Notes under the pieces: generated by a model
Told to the model about the DNA's origin: nothing
Databases searched by the model: none
Seen by the model: only the letters and a program-made list of their open reading frames with translations
DNA from: Candidatus Zixiibacteriota bacterium
Lineage (GTDB): Bacteria > Zixibacteria > MSB-5A5 > SM1-73
DNA length: 6,401 bases
Assembly: GCA_029933635.1 (NCBI GenBank)
Contig: JAOZNS010000106.1
Location: forward strand, 1-6,401
Direction of reading: 5' to 3'
Position numbers and translations under genes: made by a program
Shown here: in pieces, positions 5,142 to 6,401 of the stretch
How the letters are laid out: each line of letters begins with the position of its first letter
Position numbering within the stretch: the first letter of the stretch is position 1

Positions 5142-6401
5142 ATGTTAACTTTTTCTTTCTTCAAAAGGTCTGCGTTATTCTTTGTTATCCTTTGCCTGGT
5201 TGGTGGAATGAGCGCCCGGATAAGTGGTCAGCCCCCACCACAGCCCAAATTTGTTTTTCCTAAGGAGAATCCGGTCATCTCAGAGAAATTCAGGCAACAT
5301 TTGGAAAAATTGGGTCCGCAAGAAAAGGTGAAGGTTTGGGTTTTCTTCACGGACAAAGGGTTTAAGGACCTGGAGGGTTACCAATCGGCTGTAGCTCAGG
5401 CGGAGAAAGCTTTAACCTCCAGAGCCGTCTGGAGAAGATCCAAAACCATGAAGCCAACTTTGGTTGACTTTCATGATCTTCCGGTGAATCAGACTTATAT
5501 TGACCGATTGCAGAATTATGAAGTCAAGTTGAGGCAGAGAAGCAGATGGTTGAATGCTGCCAGCTTTGAGACTTTAGTGGGCGAGCTGGAAAAGATATCC
5601 AAATTGAGCTTTGTCCGATCCATAAAACCGGTTTTAGGAGGAAAGAGAAAACCAATCAGAATAGAAGCTCCTTCCCAGGCACCGCTTCAGGGAAAGGGTT
5701 TGTTCGATCTGAATTACGGTGCCTCTTACTCTCAGCTTCAACAGCTAAATATTCCGGCGGTTCATAATCTGGGATATTATGGGCAGGGTATAATCGTTTG
5801 CATGATGGATACCGGCTTCCGCAAAGATCACCAGACTTTTCAGTTAGCTTATTCAGAGGGGAGGGTTTTGGCGGAATGGGATTTCATCAACAATGATGGT
5901 AACACTCAGAATGAAGCAGGAGATCCGCCAACGCAACACAATCATGGCACCTACACTTGGTCAACCTTGGGCGGAGCTTCAGAGGGAAACCTCTATGGTC
6001 CGGCATATGGAGCTTATTTCATCTTGGCAAAGACGGAGGATGTCTCCATGGAAGAGCCAATTGAGGAGGATAACTGGATGGCTGGAATGGAGTGGGCCGA
6101 CAGTATAGGAGCTGATATCATCTCCAGCTCCTTAGCCTATATCGATTGGTACACCTACTCCGATCTGGATGGAAATACTGCGGTCACCACGGTCGCCGCA
6201 GATATAGCCGCCGAACGGGGAATTGTGGTCTGCAATGCCATGGGAAACAGTGGACCTTCAAGCGGAACCCTGATGGCTCCCGCAGATGCGGACAGCATCC
6301 TCGCCTGTGGGGCAGTCGATGGAAGTGGAGATATCGCTTATTTCAGCTCCCGGGGACCCACCTATGATGGAAGGATCAAACCAGAGGTATGTGCCAGAGG
6401 T
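5142..6401 (+). CDS. Secreted subtilisin-family (S8) serine protease, N-terminal part (runs off right edge)
   Basis: The frame is open for 420 codons to the window end. Residues 1 to about 25-30 form a signal peptide (FFKRSALFFVILCLVGG). Residues about 45-165 look like a propeptide, including EKVKVWVFFTDKG (61-73). The peptidase domain begins near 200. The catalytic Asp is D223 in VCMMDTGF, the catalytic His is H268 in HNHGTYTW, and the oxyanion-hole Asn is N369 in NAMGNSG. The downstream YFSSRGPTYDGRIKPEV (400-416) is typical of S8 proteases just before the GTSMAAP block, which lies beyond the edge, so the catalytic Ser is not seen. The segment LAKTEDVSMEEPIEEDNW (295-312) matches a subgroup of secreted subtilases common in Bacteroidetes-like bacteria. 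The enzyme would be exported, cleave off its propeptide and degrade extracellular protein. AAAGGAG eight bases before the ATG supports the start. It is transcribed divergently from the dockerin gene; a C-terminal anchoring domain may lie beyond the window. Confidence 0.95.
   Translation, partial: MLTFSFFKRSALFFVILCLVGGMSARISGQPPPQPKFVFPKENPVISEKFRQHLEKLGPQEKVKVWVFFTDKGFKDLEGYQSAVAQAEKALTSRAVWRRSKTMKPTLVDFHDLPVNQTYIDRLQNYEVKLRQRSRWLNAASFETLVGELEKISKLSFVRSIKPVLGGKRKPIRIEAPSQAPLQGKGLFDLNYGASYSQLQQLNIPAVHNLGYYGQGIIVCMMDTGFRKDHQTFQLAYSEGRVLAEWDFINNDGNTQNEAGDPPTQHNHGTYTWSTLGGASEGNLYGPAYGAYFILAKTEDVSMEEPIEEDNWMAGMEWADSIGADIISSSLAYIDWYTYSDLDGNTAVTTVAADIAAERGIVVCNAMGNSGPSSGTLMAPADADSILACGAVDGSGDIAYFSSRGPTYDGRIKPEVCARG

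Overview
The window holds five protein genes from a Gram-negative-type bacterium with type IV pilus machinery and a secreted protein repertoire. Four genes lie on the minus strand: pilN (cut by the left edge), pilM, a FimT/GspH-type minor pilin, and a secreted beta-propeller protein with a C-terminal dockerin. The fifth, a secreted subtilisin-family (S8) protease, lies on the plus strand and is cut by the right edge. The style of the dockerin (two 'GDAN.DG' loops with 'YLVNYLF' and 'LLNYLF' helices) and the 'TSDGGYIVVG...YLIKTD..GDTLW' repeats are common in uncultured lineages of or near the FCB group, such as Zixibacteria. That assignment is an inference from style; no marker gene is present.

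Layout. 1-360: pilN N-terminus. 363-1415: pilM, two bases upstream of pilN, so the start of a pilMN(OPQ) operon running left off the window. 1416-2035: AT-rich gap with a possible pilM promoter and, next to the fimT stop, a hairpin terminator. 2036-2533: fimT/gspH-like prepilin with a strong ribosome binding site and a sigma-54-like promoter about 60 bases upstream. 2534-2982: intergenic, with three short palindromes upstream of that promoter and a roughly 97-bp GC-richer element bounded by 11-bp inverted repeats. 2983-4395: signal peptide, seven propeller repeats, dockerin. 4396-5141: long gap holding a small Cys-containing reading frame on the minus strand between two perfect hairpins, with a TTGACA promoter that contains an 11-bp tandem duplication, and the separate plus-strand promoter and leader of the protease. 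5142-6401: protease with signal peptide, prodomain and the catalytic Asp and His; the catalytic Ser should lie beyond the right edge.

How the genes work together. PilM (cytoplasmic, actin-like) binds the INLLP motif at the PilN N-terminus and forms the inner-membrane platform of the pilus. The FimT-like protein is a minor pilin that such a machine would process and assemble, but it sits in its own transcription unit with different promoter architecture. The propeller-dockerin protein and the protease are both predicted to be exported; nothing in the window ties them to the pilus.

I found no clear new defence or mobile system. The least explained parts are the small hairpin-flanked frame at 4652-4768, the inverted-repeat-bounded element at 2857-2953, and the sigma-54-like site with its upstream palindromes.
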